Source of the DNA: DASRSS01 sp035656335
GTDB lineage: Bacteria > Actinomycetota > Actinomycetes > Mycobacteriales > Jatrophihabitantaceae
NCBI GenBank assembly: GCA_035656335.1
Contig: DASRSS010000160.1
Coordinates: 1-32,416 of the forward strand
Direction of reading: 5' to 3'
DNA length: 32,416 nucleotides
The first letter of the stretch is position 1. Each line of letters opens with the position of its first letter. Made by a program: the position numbers and the translations under genes. Below the pieces are notes generated by a model that was not told the origin of the DNA, made no database searches, and saw nothing but the letters and a program-made list of their open reading frames with translations. Positions 30,362 through 32,416 of the stretch are shown in pieces.

Positions 30362-31207
30362 GTGGCGCTCACGCTGACCGGCATCAACCGGCACCCCGTC
30401 AAGTCCTGTCGCGGCGAGGCGCTGGCGTCCGCCCTGGTCGAGCCTTGGGGCCTGGCCGGCGACCGGCGCTGGATGATCGTGGACGAGGCCGGCGAGACCA
30501 TCACCGCGCGCGAGCACCCGCGCATGCTGCTGATCCGTCCCGAACTCGTCGACGGCGGGATGCGGCTAACTGGACCGGACGTCGATGACCTGGTGGTGCC
30601 CGTTCCGGACGGCCCGTCCGTCCAGGTGACCGTGTTCGGCGGCACCCCGTTCGCCGCGCGGCTGGCCGACGACGCGGCGCACGCCTGGTTCAGCAAGCTG
30701 GTCGGCGAGCCCGCGCGCCTGGTGTACCAGGACGATCCGCGGCGGCGCGCGACGAACCCGGAGCGCACGGCGCCGGGCGACTGCGTGTCGTTCGCGGATG
30801 GTTACCCGCTGCTGCTCGCGGCCGAGGAGTCGCTCGCGGCGCTCAACGACCTGATCGCGGCGGGCAAGTACCCCGAGCAGGGCCCGGTGCCGATGCGCCG
30901 GTTCCGTCCGAGCGTCGTCGTCGCGGGCGCGCGCGCGTGGGACGAGGACCACTGGCGGCGGCTGCGGATCGGCGCGGCGACGTTCCGCGCGGTCAAGGGC
31001 TGCGACCGCTGCGTGATCACCACGACCGACCCCGACACCGCCCAGCTCGGCAAGGAACCCCTTGCCTCGCTGGCGAAACACCGCCGCTGGGACGGCCGCG
31101 CGTGGTTCGCTATGAACCTCGTCCCGGACAACCCGGGTGCGACGATCAACGTCGGCGACGAGGTCGAGATCCTGGAGCGCGTGGAGTCCGACGGCCCGCC
31201 GCGCTGA
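30362..31207 (+). CDS. MOSC domain-containing protein
   Basis: A 281-residue protein with an N-terminal MOSC beta-barrel (GINRHPVKSCRGEALASALVEPWGLAGDRRWMIVDEAGE) and a C-terminal MOSC domain. The latter holds PVPMRRFRPSVVVAG, FRAVKGCDRCVITTTDPDT (the conserved Cys that binds the molybdenum cofactor or sulfur) and DNPGATINVGDEVEIL. It resembles the mARC/YcbX group, which reduces N-hydroxylated compounds with molybdenum cofactor; no ferredoxin domain is fused here. Redox partner and substrate are unknown. GTG 30362 is supported by TAGCCT 6 bases upstream. Confidence 0.93.
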   Translation: MALTLTGINRHPVKSCRGEALASALVEPWGLAGDRRWMIVDEAGETITAREHPRMLLIRPELVDGGMRLTGPDVDDLVVPVPDGPSVQVTVFGGTPFAARLADDAAHAWFSKLVGEPARLVYQDDPRRRATNPERTAPGDCVSFADGYPLLLAAEESLAALNDLIAAGKYPEQGPVPMRRFRPSVVVAGARAWDEDHWRRLRIGAATFRAVKGCDRCVITTTDPDTAQLGKEPLASLAKHRRWDGRAWFAMNLVPDNPGATINVGDEVEILERVESDGPPR

Positions 31208-31250
31208 CCACGGGTTGCCGATCTCGCCGCGCCCAGTAGGTTCGGCTGTC

Positions 31251-32416
31251 GTGAGCGAACATCGGGTCCACGCCTTCCGTGACGACGCACTCGGCGACCT
31301 GGACGCGGTCGCACTGGCCGAGCTGGTCGCGTCCGGCGACCGCAGTCCCGCCGAACTCGCCGAGGCGGCCATCGCCCGCACCGAGGCGGTCGACCCGGTG
31401 CTGTTCGCGACGTGCCACCGCAGCTACGACCGGCCACGGTTCTCGGGCCGTCCGGGCAGCGCGCTGTTCGGCGTCCCCACGTTCGTCAAGGACAACACCG
31501 ACGTGCAGGGGATGCCGACCAATCACGGCACCGATGCATTCCGCGCGCAGCCCGCGAAGAGCGACGGCGCCTACACGCGGCAGTACCTGAGCACCGGGCT
31601 GACCGTGCTCGGCAAGACGCGCCTGCCGGAGTTCGGCTTCAGCGCGAGCACCGAGTTCATGACGCAGGAGCCGGTGCACAACCCGTGGCAGCCGGAGTAC
31701 TCGGTCGGCGCGTCGTCGGGCGGCTCCGCGGCGCTCGTGGCCGCCGGCGCCGTCCCGATCGCGCACGCGAACGACGGCGGCGGCTCGATCCGCATCCCGG
31801 CCGCGTGCGCCGGGCTGGTCGGGTTGAAGCCGACGCGCGGGCGGCACGTCGACGGCGAGCAGGCGCGCCACCTGCCGATCAACATGATCTCCGAAGGCGT
31901 GCTGACCAGGACCGTCCGGGACACGGCCGCGTTCTTCGCCGCGTGCGAGGACTTCTACCGCAATCCGGCGCTGCCGCCGGTCGGCCTGGTGACCGGGCCG
32001 TCGCAACGTCGGCTGCGCGTCGGGCTGGTGCTCGAGTCCGTGATCGACACGCAGGTGGACGAGCAGACGCGCGCGGCCGTGGAGCGCACCGCCGCGCTGC
32101 TCGAGGAGGCCGGCCACGTGGTCGAGCCGGTGGCGCTGCCCGTCACGCGCCAGTTCGCCGACGACTTCCTGCAGTACTGGGGGCTACTCGCGACGCTCGC
32201 CGCGCGCACCGGCAAGCTCACCTTCGACCGCTCGTTCGACGCGTCCAAGCTGGACGGTCTCACCCAGGGATTGCGCGCGCACCACCGCCGCAACCTGCGG
32301 CACACGCCGGCGGCGCTGCACCGGCTGCGCGGCATCAAGCACGCGTACGCCCAGCTGTTCGCGCGGCACGAGCTGGTGCTGTCGCCGGTGCTCGCGCACG
32401 TGACGCCGCGGCTCGG
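31251..32416 (+). CDS. Amidase signature family protein (3' end beyond window)
   Basis: The first 388 codons of an amidase. The Ser-cisSer-Lys triad is visible: Lys80 in GVPTFVKDN, Ser155 in VGASSGGSAALVAAG and Ser179 in NDGGGSIRIPAACAG. A glycine-rich signature and GLKPTRGR follow. The gene runs off the window in the helical C-terminal part; family members are 450-500 residues, so about 80-110 residues are missing. Substrate is unknown. It lacks the sequence context of GatA (no gatB/C nearby), so it is more likely a general amide hydrolase. TAGGTT (31237-31242) lies 8 bases before GTG 31251, again suggesting a leaderless start. Confidence 0.93.
   Translation, partial: MSEHRVHAFRDDALGDLDAVALAELVASGDRSPAELAEAAIARTEAVDPVLFATCHRSYDRPRFSGRPGSALFGVPTFVKDNTDVQGMPTNHGTDAFRAQPAKSDGAYTRQYLSTGLTVLGKTRLPEFGFSASTEFMTQEPVHNPWQPEYSVGASSGGSAALVAAGAVPIAHANDGGGSIRIPAACAGLVGLKPTRGRHVDGEQARHLPINMISEGVLTRTVRDTAAFFAACEDFYRNPALPPVGLVTGPSQRRLRVGLVLESVIDTQVDEQTRAAVERTAALLEEAGHVVEPVALPVTRQFADDFLQYWGLLATLAARTGKLTFDRSFDASKLDGLTQGLRAHHRRNLRHTPAALHRLRGIKHAYAQLFARHELVLSPVLAHVTPRL

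Noticed and set aside
27260..30517. Open frame of over 1000 codons opposite aroA, rsgA and the SRAP gene
   Set aside because: It runs antisense through three well-recognised genes and has no domain signature; a codon-bias shadow.

Overview
This is chromosomal DNA of a high-G+C (about 70 % by eye) member of the Actinomycetota. It carries F420-type oxidoreductases, an actinobacterial Kgd fusion enzyme, WhiB1, PdtaS, an RsbW/SigB-F pair, SigR/RsrA and a CutRS-like two-component system. The order membrane protein, lipid kinase, whiB1, pdtaS, rsrA/sigR, SRAP protein, aroA, rsgA resembles the Rv3217c-Rv3228 region of Mycobacterium tuberculosis. Nickel SOD, a CutRS-like pair and a DUF6104 protein next to kgd are more like Streptomyces and relatives. 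A deep-branching lineage near Mycobacteriales or Frankiales is a reasonable guess; the species cannot be named. I saw no rRNA, tRNA, CRISPR array, insertion sequence or prophage.

Layout. 1-1552: tail of a methionine-synthase-II-like gene, then a divergent pair of F420-type genes sharing a palindromic promoter. 1662-5641: kgd (TCA cycle) and a small DUF6104 gene. 5511-7772: YczE-type membrane protein and a divergent MocR-type regulator. 7821-8449: Phd/VapC toxin-antitoxin pair. 8462-9625: malic enzyme. 9767-12482: Ni-SOD maturation protease, divergent from sodN, which is followed collinearly by a histidine phosphatase, rsbW and a SigB/F-type sigma factor. 12486-16051: membrane protein, lipid kinase, whiB1, pdtaS. 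16221-18124: DUF3311 + MctP monocarboxylate symporter. 18137-20958: CutRS-like two-component system divergent from a D,D-carboxypeptidase. 21219-22762: rsrA/sigR with a SigR-type promoter, and ybaK. 22763-27315: trkA-hydrolase-acyl-CoA synthetase operon, divergent from a K+/H+ antiporter. 27359-32416: SRAP protein, aroA, rsgA, MOSC protein and an amidase that runs off the end.

The window combines central carbon metabolism (Kgd, malic enzyme, monocarboxylate uptake, acyl-CoA synthetase) with redox and envelope stress control (Ni-SOD, SigR/RsrA, SigB/F/RsbW, WhiB1, CutRS, PdtaS).

The most striking non-gene signals are: many first-in-unit genes with a TAnnnT-like -10 box only 6-8 bases before the start codon, suggesting leaderless mRNAs; a 12-bp palindrome giving overlapping -10 boxes on both strands at 543-554; a perfect 14-bp hairpin inside the start of the gene after sodN; and a consensus SigR promoter serving a possible longer SigR isoform. 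I did not find a plainly novel multi-gene system such as a new defence island. The novelty here is mostly regulatory architecture.
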